A stretch of DNA of 64,000 nt from Bacillota bacterium (GCA_023439505.1 JAEXNR010000062.1:186001-250000); one strand, 5' to 3'. Counted from the first letter of the stretch, positions 40,962 through 50,480 are shown. Numbers and translations: made by a program. Notes: a model not told the origin generated them from the sequence alone.

Positions 40962-42491
40962 ATGTATATTAAGTTATTATTATTAATCTGCTTTTTTGCA
41001 ATGATGATTATTGTAGGTATTTATACCAGAAAGCATGCAACGAATGTAGGCGGATTTGTTTTAGGTGGGAGGAGTGTAGGTCCATGGCTCACGGCGTTTG
41101 CTTATGGTACCACATATTTTTCAGCTGTGGTGTTTGTAGGATATGCAGGTCAATTCGGATGGAAATACGGTACTTCAGCCACGTGGATCGGGCTTGGGAA
41201 TGCCTTTATAGGAAGTCTTCTTGCCTGGATCGTCCTGGGGAGAAGAACCCGTGTCATGTCAAATCATTTAAAATCATCAACCATGCCTGATTTCTTTGGC
41301 AGCAGATATGATAGTAATGCGATTAAAATAGTTGCATCAGCAATTGTATTCATATTTTTGATTCCATATACGGCCTCAATCTATAAGGGCTTATCCGGCT
41401 TGTTTGGAATGGCATTTGATATCCCATACTGGGTTTGTGTACTTACCATGGCGGTACTTACCGGAGTCTATGTAATACTGGGGGGCTATATGGCTACGGT
41501 AATTACGGACTTCATTCAGGGAATCATCATGCTGATTGGTATTTGCGCTGTGGTTGTAACTACCTTAAATCATAATGGTGGTTTCCTGAGTGCCATCGGT
41601 AAAATGGCAGAATTTAAAAGTGATGTGCCCTTAACCATGGGACAGCCCGGAGCGTTTACGTCCTTCTTTGGACCGGATCCCATTAACTTACTTGGTGTAG
41701 TGATCCTTACCTCACTGGGCACCTGGGGGTTACCTCAGATGATACATAAATTTTATGCGATTAAGAGTGAGAAATCCATAAAAACAGGAACTATCATTTC
41801 CACAATCTTTGCAGTGATTATCTCCGGAGGCTGTTATTTTCTTGGTTCTTTCGGAAGACTTTATGACAGCAGTGCCATCCGCGATGCACAAGGCAATGTT
41901 ATTTATGATAATATTGTTCCTCAGATGCTCTCAGTCATGCCGGATATTATCATTGGTATTGTGGTGGTTCTTGTCTTGTCGGCATCTATGTCCACGTTGT
42001 CGAGTTTGGTATTGACCTCGAGCTCGACCTTGACGCTGGACTTTTTAAAGAGCACCGTATTAAAGAAGATGTCAGAAAAGACTCAGTTATTGATTATGAG
42101 AATTCTGATCGTATTCTTTATTGCATTATCTGTCATCATTGCCATGGATCCGCCGACCTTTATAGCACAGCTTATGGGCATATCCTGGGGGGCTTTGGCA
42201 GGTTCCTTCCTGGCGCCGTTCCTTTATGGTCTATATTGGAAGGGAGTAACAAAATATGCTGTATGGGCATGTTTTATCAGTGGTGTAGGAATTACGGTAT
42301 CCAATATGTATTTAAAGTATATTCAATCTCCTATTAATGCCGGAGCATATGCAATGATTATTGGACTGATCCTTGTACCGGTGGTAAGCCTGATTACGCC
42401 CAAAATGAAGAAGGAGAAAGTGAACAGTGTCTTTGCCTGTTATGATGAAACAGTAGTAGTACATACGAAAAAGTCCATACAGGAAAAGTAA
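40962..42491 (+). CDS. sodium:solute symporter family transporter
   Basis: A 509-residue SSS-family permease with about 13 membrane helices. Family marks include the early GGRSVGPWLTAFAYG, the TM2 sodium-site region and RILIVFFIALSVIIA. Relatives carry proline, pantothenate, acetate or other monocarboxylates with sodium. It lies alone under an operator-like promoter and is followed by a terminator and then the aromatic 2-oxoacid genes, so uptake or export of an aromatic or other carboxylate is possible but unproven. The start follows GGGGGAAACC; an ATG four bases earlier gives only a four-codon frame. Confidence 0.88.
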   Translation: MYIKLLLLICFFAMMIIVGIYTRKHATNVGGFVLGGRSVGPWLTAFAYGTTYFSAVVFVGYAGQFGWKYGTSATWIGLGNAFIGSLLAWIVLGRRTRVMSNHLKSSTMPDFFGSRYDSNAIKIVASAIVFIFLIPYTASIYKGLSGLFGMAFDIPYWVCVLTMAVLTGVYVILGGYMATVITDFIQGIIMLIGICAVVVTTLNHNGGFLSAIGKMAEFKSDVPLTMGQPGAFTSFFGPDPINLLGVVILTSLGTWGLPQMIHKFYAIKSEKSIKTGTIISTIFAVIISGGCYFLGSFGRLYDSSAIRDAQGNVIYDNIVPQMLSVMPDIIIGIVVVLVLSASMSTLSSLVLTSSSTLTLDFLKSTVLKKMSEKTQLLIMRILIVFFIALSVIIAMDPPTFIAQLMGISWGALAGSFLAPFLYGLYWKGVTKYAVWACFISGVGITVSNMYLKYIQSPINAGAYAMIIGLILVPVVSLITPKMKKEKVNSVFACYDETVVVHTKKSIQEK

Positions 42492-42566
42492 TTTGTGCTA
42501 TAATATAACTTAGATGGAACTTGTTGGAAGTTAGCCGTTCCACTTATATGAATTAAATCAGGAATC

Positions 42567-42603
42567 ATAAAAATGCTGTCCATCGGATCAGCATTTTTAT
42601 GGC
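42567..42603 (+). terminator. terminator after the symporter gene
   Basis: ATAAAAATGCTG (42567-42578) pairs perfectly with CAGCATTTTTAT (42589-42600). The embedded T-run can serve as the termination signal on either strand. Confidence 0.75.
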
Positions 42604-42766
42604 GTTTATTGATCAGAATGATCTATTCTAAGACAGCTTCGTGAGAATTATAAAAGGCTAACTCAGCCGTTGAATTTATACGTGTGAAATTCCCGGCCAA
42701 ACTTTGCGTAAGATGGAATGGGTATGGCTATTTGCGTGGTCAATGACAGAAAAGGAGGAAACAGAT

Positions 42767-44071
42767 ATGATATGGGCGAAAGAAGAAACACTTTCCAGAA
42801 AGGAATTGGAAGAAATTCAGCTGGAAAGGTTAAAGGAGACGGTTGCCAGAGTTTATGCTAAGGTTGAACCTTATCGGGAAAAGATGGATGAGGCCGGTAT
42901 TAAGCCGGAGGATGTGAGAAGCCTGGAAGACTTAAGAAAGCTTCCGTTTACCAATAAAAAGGATTTGCGAGATCATTATCCCTTTGGTTTATTTACGGTG
43001 CCTAAGAAGGAACTTGTACGCATCCATGCGTCCTCGGGAACGACAGGGAAACCGACGGTAGTCGGATATACGAAAAAGGATCTTCAAACCTGGACGGAAT
43101 GCGTATCCAGAATTGCCGCTCTTGGCGGTGCATCCGGCGAGGATGTAGCTCAGATCTGTTTTGGATACGGAATGTTCACGGGAGCCCTTGGTCTGCATTA
43201 CGGTCTTGAAAATATAGGAGCGGGCGTATGCCCCACCTCATCCGGGAATACCCAGAAACAGATTATGTATATGCAGGATTTTGAAACAACGCTTCTTGTG
43301 GCAACACCCTCCTATGCATTACATATCGGCGAAGTGGCAAAACAGATGGGACTTGATCCGGCAACGGATTTAAAGGTAAGAATTGGCTTGTTTGGCGGTG
43401 AAGGGATGACCGAACCCATGCGGGAGGAAATGTATAAGATCTGGGGAAGAGATATGAAAGTTACCCAAAATTACGGTATGAGTGAATTGATCGGACCAGG
43501 GGTCTCCGGTGAATGTCTGGAGCTTTGCGGGATGCATATCAATGAAGATCATTTTATTCCGGAAATCATCAATCCCGAAACGGGAGAGGTATTGCCTCCG
43601 GGGGAGAAGGGGGAGCTTGTAATCTCCTGTATTACCAAGGAAGCGCTTCCGCTGATTCGCTATCGAACCAAAGATATTTCCAGACTTATGTACGAGCCAT
43701 GTAAATGTGGCAGAACCACTGTAAGAATGGAGAATCTGTCCGGTCGTTCCGATGATATGCTGATTATTCGAGGGGTCAACGTATTTCCGTCACAGATAGA
43801 GGAAGTACTATTAAGGGTACCGGAAATCGGTGCTCACTATGAAATCATTGTTGATCGTAAAAACCATCTGGATAGTATGGAGATCAAAGTAGAGCTGGCG
43901 GATGAATCTTTACTGGATTCTTATGCAAAACTTGGAGAACTGGAACATAAAATTAAAACGAGTTTAAGGGTTGTACTTGGTATTGATGCTATGATAAAAT
44001 TAGTAGCACCTAGAAGTTTACAAAGATTTGAAGGTAAGGCAAAAAGAGTAACAGATTTAAGAAAGTCCTGA
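42767..44071 (+). CDS. phenylacetate-CoA ligase-like enzyme, copy 1
   Basis: A 434-residue AMP-forming ligase of the PaaK group. The phosphate-binding motif is RIHASSGTTGKPT, the aryl-pocket region includes CFGYGMFTGALGLHYG, the adenylate site is YGMSELIGPGV and the hinge and C-terminal part contains RYRTKDISR and GRSDDMLIIRGVNVFP. It activates phenylacetate-type acids to CoA thioesters, or works beside IorAB to recycle aryl-acetyl-CoA. It sits 36 bp before iorA. The ATG comes after AAAGGAGG. The paralog at 46.9 kb shares its layout. Confidence 0.9.
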   Translation: MIWAKEETLSRKELEEIQLERLKETVARVYAKVEPYREKMDEAGIKPEDVRSLEDLRKLPFTNKKDLRDHYPFGLFTVPKKELVRIHASSGTTGKPTVVGYTKKDLQTWTECVSRIAALGGASGEDVAQICFGYGMFTGALGLHYGLENIGAGVCPTSSGNTQKQIMYMQDFETTLLVATPSYALHIGEVAKQMGLDPATDLKVRIGLFGGEGMTEPMREEMYKIWGRDMKVTQNYGMSELIGPGVSGECLELCGMHINEDHFIPEIINPETGEVLPPGEKGELVISCITKEALPLIRYRTKDISRLMYEPCKCGRTTVRMENLSGRSDDMLIIRGVNVFPSQIEEVLLRVPEIGAHYEIIVDRKNHLDSMEIKVELADESLLDSYAKLGELEHKIKTSLRVVLGIDAMIKLVAPRSLQRFEGKAKRVTDLRKS

Positions 44072-44107
44072 CGGAAGAAGTTCTACTTATGAAAGGAGTT
44101 TATAATA

Positions 44108-45850
44108 GTGACAGAGAAAGTAATTATGCTAGGAAATGAGGCATTTGCCCGAGGAGCCTATGAGGCCGGATGTAAAGTATCGGCAGCATATCCGGGTACA
44201 CCCAGTACAGAAATCAGTGAGAATATAGTGAAATACAATGAGATTTATTCCGAGTGGTCACCCAATGAAAAGGTTGCCATGGAGGTTGCAATTGGTGCTT
44301 CCATCAGCGGGGTGAGAGCACTTGCCTCTATGAAACATGTGGGATTAAATGTGGCATCCGATCCTTTATTTACCGTAGCTTATTCCGGGGTAACCGGAGG
44401 GCTGGTAATCATTGTAGCTGATGATCCGGGACTTTACAGTTCGCAAAATGAACAGGATACCAGAGCTGTTGCAAGAGCAGCGAAGGTACCGGTTCTGGAA
44501 CCGGCTGACAGCCAGGAGGCGAAGGATTATGTGAAATTTGCTTTTCATTTAAGTGAAAAATATGATACACCGGTTATCGTACGCAGTACAACAAGATTAT
44601 CCCACTCTCAGGGGATGGTTGAGCTTAATGACAGGAATGAAATAGAAGATAAACCTTATGTAAGAGATTATGCAAAGAATGTTATGATGCCCGGTAATGC
44701 CAAAGGGCGTCATCTGGTAGTGGAAAGCCGGGAACTTGCCCTGATCAAGGACGGCTGTGACTTTTCACTCAATTCCATAGAATATAATGACAAGAAGATC
44801 GGCGTAATTACTTCAGGAATTCCATATCATTACGTAAAGGAAGCTCTTCCGGAGGCTTCGGTACTTAAGCTGGGGATTGTTAATCCGTTACCCAGAAAAT
44901 TAATAGAAGAGTTTGCTTCCAATGTTGAGGAACTGTACATTGTGGAAGAATTAGATCCAATTATAGAAGAACAGGTAAAGTCCTGGGGAATTAATGCCAT
45001 CGGAAAGGATATTTTGACAGTACAGGGAGAATACTCAGCAAATCTTCTTCGCAGAGCGATTAAAGGAGAAGCAGCTGTCGCGGCACTCGCAGCCCAGGTA
45101 CCCAACCGTCCTCCGATTTTATGTCCCGGATGTCCACACAGAAGTGTATTCTCTGTGCTGAATAAGCTGAAAATACATGGCGCCGGTGACATCGGCTGCT
45201 ATACTCTTGGAGCTGTGGCACCACTAAGTGTGATTGATACCACAATCTGTATGGGAGCAAGTATATCCTCTCTGCATGGTATGGAAAAGGCGAAAGGAAA
45301 GGATTACATCAAAAATTGGGTTGCGGTTATCGGGGATTCTACCTTTATGCATACAGGAATCAATTCCTTAATCAACATGGTGTATAATAAGGGGACCGGT
45401 ACCGTTATGATTCTTGATAACTCTACGACGGGAATGACGGGACATCAGGATCATGCCGCTACAGGAAAAACGCTAAAGGGCGAGCCAACTTATTCTGTGG
45501 ACATGGCAGCTTTATGTAAGGCGGTTGGCGTCGGTTACGTAGCTGTAGTGGACGCGTTTGATACGGCAGCACTGGAACAGACAGTGAAAGAAGCAACAGC
45601 GATGGATGAGGTTGCGGTAATTATAGCCAAGGCGCCATGCGCACTTCTTGATAAGACACCTGTTACAAAGCAATACCAAATTGATACGGAGTATTGTAAA
45701 AAATGCGGTATGTGCATGAAGCCGGGATGTCCGGCAATTACCAAGAAGGAAAACGGTGCGATTGTCATTAATGATACCATGTGTAATGGCTGTGGTTTAT
45801 GTGAAACCTCATGTAAATTTAACGCCATTCAGAAGGTACAGTTGAGATAG
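44108..45850 (+). CDS. iorA: indolepyruvate:ferredoxin oxidoreductase, alpha subunit
   Basis: A 580-residue fused pyruvate:ferredoxin-type subunit. The N-terminal pyrimidine-binding domain (YPGTPSTEIS, EWSPNEKVAMEVAIGAS) is followed by the thiamine-diphosphate domain (CPGCPHRSVF, GDIGCYTLG, IGDSTFMHTG). Two C-terminal [4Fe-4S] ferredoxin motifs follow (CKKCGMCMKPGCP and CNGCGLCETSC). With IorB it oxidatively decarboxylates aryl-pyruvates from Trp, Phe and Tyr to aryl-acetyl-CoA and reduced ferredoxin. It starts at GTG after AAAGGAG. iorB follows in 11 bp. Confidence 0.95.
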   Translation: MTEKVIMLGNEAFARGAYEAGCKVSAAYPGTPSTEISENIVKYNEIYSEWSPNEKVAMEVAIGASISGVRALASMKHVGLNVASDPLFTVAYSGVTGGLVIIVADDPGLYSSQNEQDTRAVARAAKVPVLEPADSQEAKDYVKFAFHLSEKYDTPVIVRSTTRLSHSQGMVELNDRNEIEDKPYVRDYAKNVMMPGNAKGRHLVVESRELALIKDGCDFSLNSIEYNDKKIGVITSGIPYHYVKEALPEASVLKLGIVNPLPRKLIEEFASNVEELYIVEELDPIIEEQVKSWGINAIGKDILTVQGEYSANLLRRAIKGEAAVAALAAQVPNRPPILCPGCPHRSVFSVLNKLKIHGAGDIGCYTLGAVAPLSVIDTTICMGASISSLHGMEKAKGKDYIKNWVAVIGDSTFMHTGINSLINMVYNKGTGTVMILDNSTTGMTGHQDHAATGKTLKGEPTYSVDMAALCKAVGVGYVAVVDAFDTAALEQTVKEATAMDEVAVIIAKAPCALLDKTPVTKQYQIDTEYCKKCGMCMKPGCPAITKKENGAIVINDTMCNGCGLCETSCKFNAIQKVQLR

Positions 45851-45861
45851 GGAGGATTACC

Positions 45862-46437
45862 ATGGAGACAAAAAATATAATGATCGTAGGTGTCGGTGGC
45901 CAGGGTACCCTGCTTACCAGTCGAATCCTGGGAGGATTAACAATTCATGCAGGATACGATGTGAAACTTTCCGAAGTACATGGAATGGCTCAGAGAGGCG
46001 GTAGTGTAGTTACCTTTGTAAGGTATGGAGATAAAGTGAATGAGCCGATAGTAGAGGAAGGACAGGCGGATGTTATGATCGCATTTGAACGTCTGGAGGC
46101 ATTACGTTATGCACATTTTCTCAAGAAAGACGGAGCGATGATTGTCAATGACCTTAGAATTGATCCGATGCCGGTTGTAATTGGAGCTGTAAAGTACCCG
46201 GAAAATATTCTGGAAGATCTGGAGAAAACACATAGAGTATTTAAAGTAAATGCTATGGAAGAAGCGAAAAAACTGGGGAACAGCAGGGTATTTAATATCA
46301 TAGTTCTCGGTATTGCAGCGCAGCATATGGATTTTAGTAAAGAAGACTGGTTGACTGTAATTGAAAAAACAGTTCCGCCAAAGACAATAGAGATCAATAA
46401 GAAGGCATTTGAAACAGGATATCTTCTTCATTCATGA
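45862..46437 (+). CDS. iorB: indolepyruvate:ferredoxin oxidoreductase, beta subunit
   Basis: The 191-residue gamma-type subunit of 2-oxoacid:ferredoxin oxidoreductases. It carries GVGGQGTLLTSRILGG and the SEVHGMAQRGGSVVT motif near the thiamine cofactor and CoA site. It forms the complex with IorA, which lies directly upstream. A GGGAGG site precedes the ATG. Length is usual for IorB (about 190-200). Confidence 0.95.
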   Translation: METKNIMIVGVGGQGTLLTSRILGGLTIHAGYDVKLSEVHGMAQRGGSVVTFVRYGDKVNEPIVEEGQADVMIAFERLEALRYAHFLKKDGAMIVNDLRIDPMPVVIGAVKYPENILEDLEKTHRVFKVNAMEEAKKLGNSRVFNIIVLGIAAQHMDFSKEDWLTVIEKTVPPKTIEINKKAFETGYLLHS

Positions 46438-46516
46438 TTACCTGGAGCAAGATGGATTTCTTTGTGGTAAGGTAAAAACAGTATTCCGTAAATGGTTTAT
46501 AAAAGGGGGTATTACT

Positions 46517-46942
46517 ATGATCAACCAGCTTTCCGTATTTGTACAGAACGAAATAGGAAGCCTTGCCGGCGTGACGGCTGTATTAAAAGAGAATAAGATC
46601 AATCTAAGAGCCATTGCATCCTTTGATACACCGGAGTTTGCAATTTTAAGAATTGTTGTGGATCAACCTGAGAAAGCCAAAGAAGTACTGGCAGCGAAGG
46701 GATTCGCAGTAAAAATGTCTCAGGCCGTGGCAGTAGCACTGGAGGATAAGCCAGGAGAACTGGATGGAATGCTTCATGTAATAGCAGAGGCAAAACTTGG
46801 AATCAATTATATTTATTCTATCGTTTTACGGGACGGTAAAGCTCCGTTGATGATAGTGAATACGGATGATTTGGTACGGACGGTTACAGTGTTAAGAGAA
46901 AAAGGCTATGTAGTTGCAGAGCAGGAGGATATGAGATCATGA
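46517..46942 (+). CDS. tandem ACT-domain protein, copy 1
   Basis: A 141-residue protein made of two ACT domains (about residues 1-70 and 70-141). The first has NQLSVFVQNEIGSLAGVTAVL and the second VALEDKPGELDGMLHVI, each with the conserved glycine of amino-acid-binding ACT folds. Such proteins, found beside PaaK/IOR genes, are thought to sense aromatic amino acids. It overlaps the next ligase gene by four bases (ATGA), indicating translational coupling. The ATG at 46517 follows AAAAGGGGG. Confidence 0.88.
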   Translation: MINQLSVFVQNEIGSLAGVTAVLKENKINLRAIASFDTPEFAILRIVVDQPEKAKEVLAAKGFAVKMSQAVAVALEDKPGELDGMLHVIAEAKLGINYIYSIVLRDGKAPLMIVNTDDLVRTVTVLREKGYVVAEQEDMRS

Positions 46943-48237
46943 TTTGGAATGAAACCAAGGAATGTATGAGTCGGGACGAGATACATAATCTTCAGAGTGC
47001 CAGACTGAAAAAGATGGTAGGCCATGTATATCACAACGTGGAATTCTACCGTAAAAAAATGCAGCATATGGGTCTTGAACCCGGAGACATTAACAGCATT
47101 GACGACTTGCATAAACTGCCCTTTACGACAAAAAATGATTTAAGAGAAAACTATCCCTTTGGTTTGTTTGCTGTTCCTCAATCTGAAGTTGTACGAATCC
47201 ATGCTTCATCCGGTACTACCGGTAAAGCGACGGTAGTGGGTTATACCAGAAAGGACATTGATCTTTGGCAGGAGTGCGTTGCCAGAGTACTTGCCATGGC
47301 AGGGGTTGGTGCTCATGACAAAATTCAGGTGGCGTATGGATATGGGTTATTCACAGGAGGTCTCGGTCTTCATTATGGAGCAGAGAATCTGGGGGCCACT
47401 GTTATTCCCATGTCTACCGGAAATACACAAAAGTTGATTACCATGATGCAGGATTTTGGTGCAACTGCCATCGCCTGCACACCTTCTTATCTTCTTCATA
47501 TTGCGGAGGTGTTAGAAGAGGCCGGAAAAATCGATGAAATTAAACTAAAAGCGGCAATCTGCGGTGCGGAGCCATGGACAGAAAACATGAGAAAAGAAAT
47601 TGAAGAAAAACTTCACCTGAAGGCGTTTGACATCTATGGTTTAAGCGAGATCTTAGGACCCGGTGTGGCAGCAGACTGTGAATATCATAAGGGACTTCAT
47701 GTTTATGAAGACCATTTCGTCCCGGAAGTAATTAATCCTGAAACGTTGGAGACATGTAAAGAGGGTGAGACCGGTGAACTGGTTTTCACCACCATTACCA
47801 AGGAGGCACTGCCATTATTCCGTTATCGTACCAAGGATCTGACCAGCATTACCTATGAACCTTGTGAGTGCGGAAGAACACTGGCTCGTATCTCCAGATT
47901 TAAGGGGCGTTCCGATGATATGTTAATCATCCGCGGCGTGAATGTCTTCCCGTCTCAGGTAGAATCTGCATTGCTTGAAATGGGTGAAACAAGTCCTCAT
48001 TATATGTTAATCGTAGACCGTATTAATAATCTGGATATTCTGGAAGTACAAGTGGAAGTGGAGGAGCGTTTCTTCTCGGATGAGATCAAGCAATTGGAAG
48101 GACTGACAAATAAAATTGCCCATGTACTTCAATCTGCGCTGGGGCTTTCGGTAAAAGTTAAATTAGTAGAGCCAAAAACCATAGCAAGATCGGAAGGCAA
48201 AGCAAAGAGAGTCATAGACCGCAGGCAATTAGTGTAA
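46939..48237 (+). CDS. phenylacetate-CoA ligase-like enzyme, copy 2
   Basis: A 432-residue paralog of the ligase at 42.8 kb. It has the matching RIHASSGTTGKATVVGYTRK, AYGYGLFTGGLGLHYG, YGLSEILGPGVA and GRSDDMLIIRGVNVFPSQ (each shown in part). It starts within the stop of the upstream ACT gene and is followed by another ACT gene. Conservation of all AMP-forming motifs suggests it is active. Differences in the pocket region (SEILGPGVAADC against SELIGPGVSGEC) hint at a different aryl acid from copy 1. Confidence 0.9.
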   Translation: MIWNETKECMSRDEIHNLQSARLKKMVGHVYHNVEFYRKKMQHMGLEPGDINSIDDLHKLPFTTKNDLRENYPFGLFAVPQSEVVRIHASSGTTGKATVVGYTRKDIDLWQECVARVLAMAGVGAHDKIQVAYGYGLFTGGLGLHYGAENLGATVIPMSTGNTQKLITMMQDFGATAIACTPSYLLHIAEVLEEAGKIDEIKLKAAICGAEPWTENMRKEIEEKLHLKAFDIYGLSEILGPGVAADCEYHKGLHVYEDHFVPEVINPETLETCKEGETGELVFTTITKEALPLFRYRTKDLTSITYEPCECGRTLARISRFKGRSDDMLIIRGVNVFPSQVESALLEMGETSPHYMLIVDRINNLDILEVQVEVEERFFSDEIKQLEGLTNKIAHVLQSALGLSVKVKLVEPKTIARSEGKAKRVIDRRQLV

Positions 48238-48298
48238 GGGAACCGTTATATCATTGTACAGTCAATTGAATTTATTTGTTAAAAATAGGAGGAGTACT

Positions 48299-48745
48299 AT
48301 GGTTATCAAACAGTTGTCAGTATTTATAGAAAACAGGGAAGGCAGATTGGAACGTGTGACGGAGAGCTTAAGCGAGAAGAACATTAATATTATATCCTTT
48401 AGTCTTGCCGACACATCTGAATACGGTATGCTGAGAATGATTGTATCTAATCCGGAGGAAGGCAGAAAAGTATTAAAAGAAGAAGGCTTTTCAGCAATGC
48501 TTACTGATGTCATAGCAGTGAAAATTGCGCAAAAACCAGGTACACTTCATTCCGTATTAAAGGTTCTCTTTGAAGCAGGATTGAGTGTGGAATATATGTA
48601 TACGCTGACTACCGTAGGTACAGATACATCAATTATCATGAAACTTTCTGATTTGAATGCGGCATTGCAAATTTTGGAGACCTCCGGATATGAAGTTTGC
48701 ACTACGAAAGAGGCTTATGAAATTGAAGTTTCTGTCGATAAATAA
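48299..48745 (+). CDS. tandem ACT-domain protein, copy 2
   Basis: A 148-residue protein with two ACT domains, IKQLSVFIENREGRLERVTE at the start and VKIAQKPGTLHSVLKVL in the middle. It parallels the ACT protein at 46.5 kb. It follows the second ligase gene by 61 bp with AGGAGGAG before the ATG. A role as aromatic amino acid sensor or partner of the ligase is inferred from repeated pairing. The TYR-rich MYTLTTV segment of domain 2 corresponds to INYIYSIVL in the other copy. Confidence 0.87.
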   Translation: MVIKQLSVFIENREGRLERVTESLSEKNINIISFSLADTSEYGMLRMIVSNPEEGRKVLKEEGFSAMLTDVIAVKIAQKPGTLHSVLKVLFEAGLSVEYMYTLTTVGTDTSIIMKLSDLNAALQILETSGYEVCTTKEAYEIEVSVDK

Positions 48746-48832
48746 TGTTTGACATGGACAAGAAAGAGTGATATTATTGAATTGTTACTGAAAGTATCAG
48801 TAATTAATTTAATTTTTTTGGAGGAATTATAC

Positions 48833-49033
48833 ATGAACAAAGGTACAGTAAAATGGTTTAATAACCAAAAGGGATTCGGATTTATCTCTGACGAACAAGG
48901 AAATGATGTTTTCGTACACTACTCAGGTCTTAATATGGATGGTTTCAAGTCCTTAGAAGAAGGTCAGGAAGTAGCATTCGATGTGGTTCAGGGAGCTAAG
49001 GGTCCTCAGGCAACTAACGTAACAAAATTATAA
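48833..49033 (+). CDS. cold-shock domain protein
   Basis: A 66-residue single cold-shock domain with RNP1 KGFGFI and RNP2 VFVHYS, a nucleic-acid-binding RNA chaperone. The length is standard. It has a strong GGAGG site and a long AT-rich leader. A strong terminator follows. Several paralogs per genome are usual, so I give no csp letter. Confidence 0.95.
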   Translation: MNKGTVKWFNNQKGFGFISDEQGNDVFVHYSGLNMDGFKSLEEGQEVAFDVVQGAKGPQATNVTKL

Positions 49034-49126
49034 TCAAGATTGGTTTACAGTGTACCTTTTTCTAAACTATAAATTTTTAGAAAAGTTTATACAGAATTGG
49101 CTATATTGTTTTAAACGAAATTGATT

Positions 49127-49172
49127 AAAGGTTATCCTTAAGGAAGGCTCCTTAGGGATAACCTTTTTTATA
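49127..49172 (+). terminator. terminator after cold-shock gene
   Basis: AAAGGTTATCCTTA (49127-49140) pairs with TTAGGGATAACCTTT with an inner GGA/TCC stem, followed by TTTT. A strong intrinsic terminator. Confidence 0.92.
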
Positions 49173-49226
49173 GGTATGATATTTTCCTTTGTAATAGGAT
49201 GCTTTTTAAAATGAATTCATCGATAA

Positions 49227-49748
49227 TTATTGAAGGGTAAAGGCCTCTTCTCTGCGAAACAACCAATGCATAATATAATATAAGGGTTTAAATAATACGA
49301 CTGTCAGAATAAAGTTACTGATTCCATGGGCTATATCAAAGGGAATACCATACACCCAGTATGCAAACGCCGAAGGGATACCTCCAAGAAAGAGATTGGG
49401 TATTGCACACAGAGCGCCAAAAGCAATTCCAAACAATCCGCAGATTAAAGCCCAGAATACCGGGGATGACTTCTTTTTAAAGAGCCGGACAACGATAAAT
49501 AATATCATCCATACATATAAATAATTAATCCACCAGAGACCAAAACCATAAAAGAGCCCTTCTAAAGTAACAAATACATAGATGACGAAAACAGTGTTTC
49601 GTCCAAGAATGAGAGTATAAATTATGATCAGCAGACTGATCAGCTCAATATTGGGCAGAAAAGCGAATACTACCTGTATGGCCAGTAATACAGCGCCCAG
49701 CATTCCAATTATAACAATATCTTTGATCCTCATTTTTTCTCCCATCAA
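49227..49748 (-). CDS. ECF transporter S component (cobalamin-linked by riboswitch context)
   Basis: A 173-residue integral membrane protein with about six helices and a short loop-rich C-terminus, as in ECF S components. The N-terminal helix IVIIGMLGAVLLAIQVVFAF and the WVYGIPFDIAHGISNF region fit that fold. It follows the DUF4430 gene by seven bases, so both are under the upstream cobalamin riboswitch. Cobalamin or a precursor is therefore the likely cargo. The shared ATPase and EcfT module is not encoded here. The true start may be a second ATG (MRIKDIVI) 12 bp downstream. Confidence 0.8.
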   Translation of the reverse strand: MMGEKMRIKDIVIIGMLGAVLLAIQVVFAFLPNIELISLLIIIYTLILGRNTVFVIYVFVTLEGLFYGFGLWWINYLYVWMILFIVVRLFKKKSSPVFWALICGLFGIAFGALCAIPNLFLGGIPSAFAYWVYGIPFDIAHGISNFILTVVLFKPLYYIMHWLFRREEAFTLQ

Positions 49749-49755
49749 TCTTCTT

Positions 49756-50166
49756 CTAATATCCAGTTGTGAGTGTTAGTTCAAAATGATCTCCATCTGC
49801 AATAGGTGTGGAATCCACGCCGGTCATTACCTGTTCCTGATCTTTGGTGATACACCACCATTCCTGCTTTGAAGCATCAACCGTACGACCAGCTGCTGTC
49901 TGGATAAACAGACCATATTCGGATTCGGTGCCCGAAACTATTTGCTCCTGCTCCAGAGCCTGCCTTAGAAATTCTGCATCTGTTTGGATGGTAAATTCCT
50001 TTGCCTTCTCATCAGGAATGAATACTTCAACAACAATTTCTTTTGCTCCCTTTGTACCTTCCGGTTGAAACCGGTCATAAACAAGGAACATAATTGCGGC
50101 GATTGCAGCAATAACCAGTACAGCAAGAAGCAATTTAACTGCACTTTTTCTTCCATTTTCTTTCAT
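49756..50166 (-). CDS. membrane-anchored DUF4430 protein, candidate cobalamin-binding
   Basis: A 136-residue protein with an N-terminal membrane anchor (about residues 10-31) and an extracytoplasmic domain of about 100 residues. Its core, with the W-rich stretch QEWWCITKDQEQV and the end DGDHFELTLTTGY, matches DUF4430. That domain is related to the C-terminal domain of transcobalamin and intrinsic factor. It is directly controlled by a cobalamin riboswitch and paired with an ECF S component, so capture of cobalamin at the cell surface is a good hypothesis. The ATG at 50166 follows AAAAGGAGA. Confidence 0.82.
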   Translation of the reverse strand: MKENGRKSAVKLLLAVLVIAAIAAIMFLVYDRFQPEGTKGAKEIVVEVFIPDEKAKEFTIQTDAEFLRQALEQEQIVSGTESEYGLFIQTAAGRTVDASKQEWWCITKDQEQVMTGVDSTPIADGDHFELTLTTGY

Positions 50167-50185
50167 TGTCTGTCTCCTTTTCGTA

Positions 50186-50222
50186 AATAAAAAATCCTTT
50201 CTCCATGAATTGGAAAAAGGAC
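50186..50222 (-). terminator. riboswitch expression-platform terminator
   Basis: On the - strand, TCCTTTTTCC pairs with GGAGAAAGGA across a six-base loop and is followed by six T residues. It ends about 20 bases before the DUF4430 start codon, so it can stop transcription when the riboswitch is ligand-bound. Confidence 0.8.
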
Positions 50223-50289
50223 GATAAAATAACACTGCATACTGCAGTTCTTTTACCTTTGTCCAAATCCTCGTGGAACTTTTGGCATT

Positions 50290-50480
50290 GATTTAAGCAG
50301 GTCTTCTGACTCATGGATCCTTGCTGGTTTAGTACCTTCCCGGAGTGAGTTGCTTATTTATTTCTCCAGTGATGTTACAAGACAAAATCTTGCTAAAACA
50401 GCTCCCCAATTACAGCGGCGAGACCGTGCAGGTTTTACACCTGCTTCCCTATTATGTCAAACGTTTCAATTTGACCACTT
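50290..50480 (-). promoter_or_regulatory. cobalamin (B12) riboswitch
   Basis: Read on the - strand, the elements appear in order. GGGAAGCAGGTG with AACCTGCACGGTCTCGCCGC is the conserved 5' part. CACTGG is the B12-box core. CGGGAAGGTAC comes next, followed by GAGTCAGAAGACCTGC, the standard 3' signature. A strong promoter lies upstream and a terminator downstream. It controls the DUF4430 and ECF genes. Confidence 0.93.
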
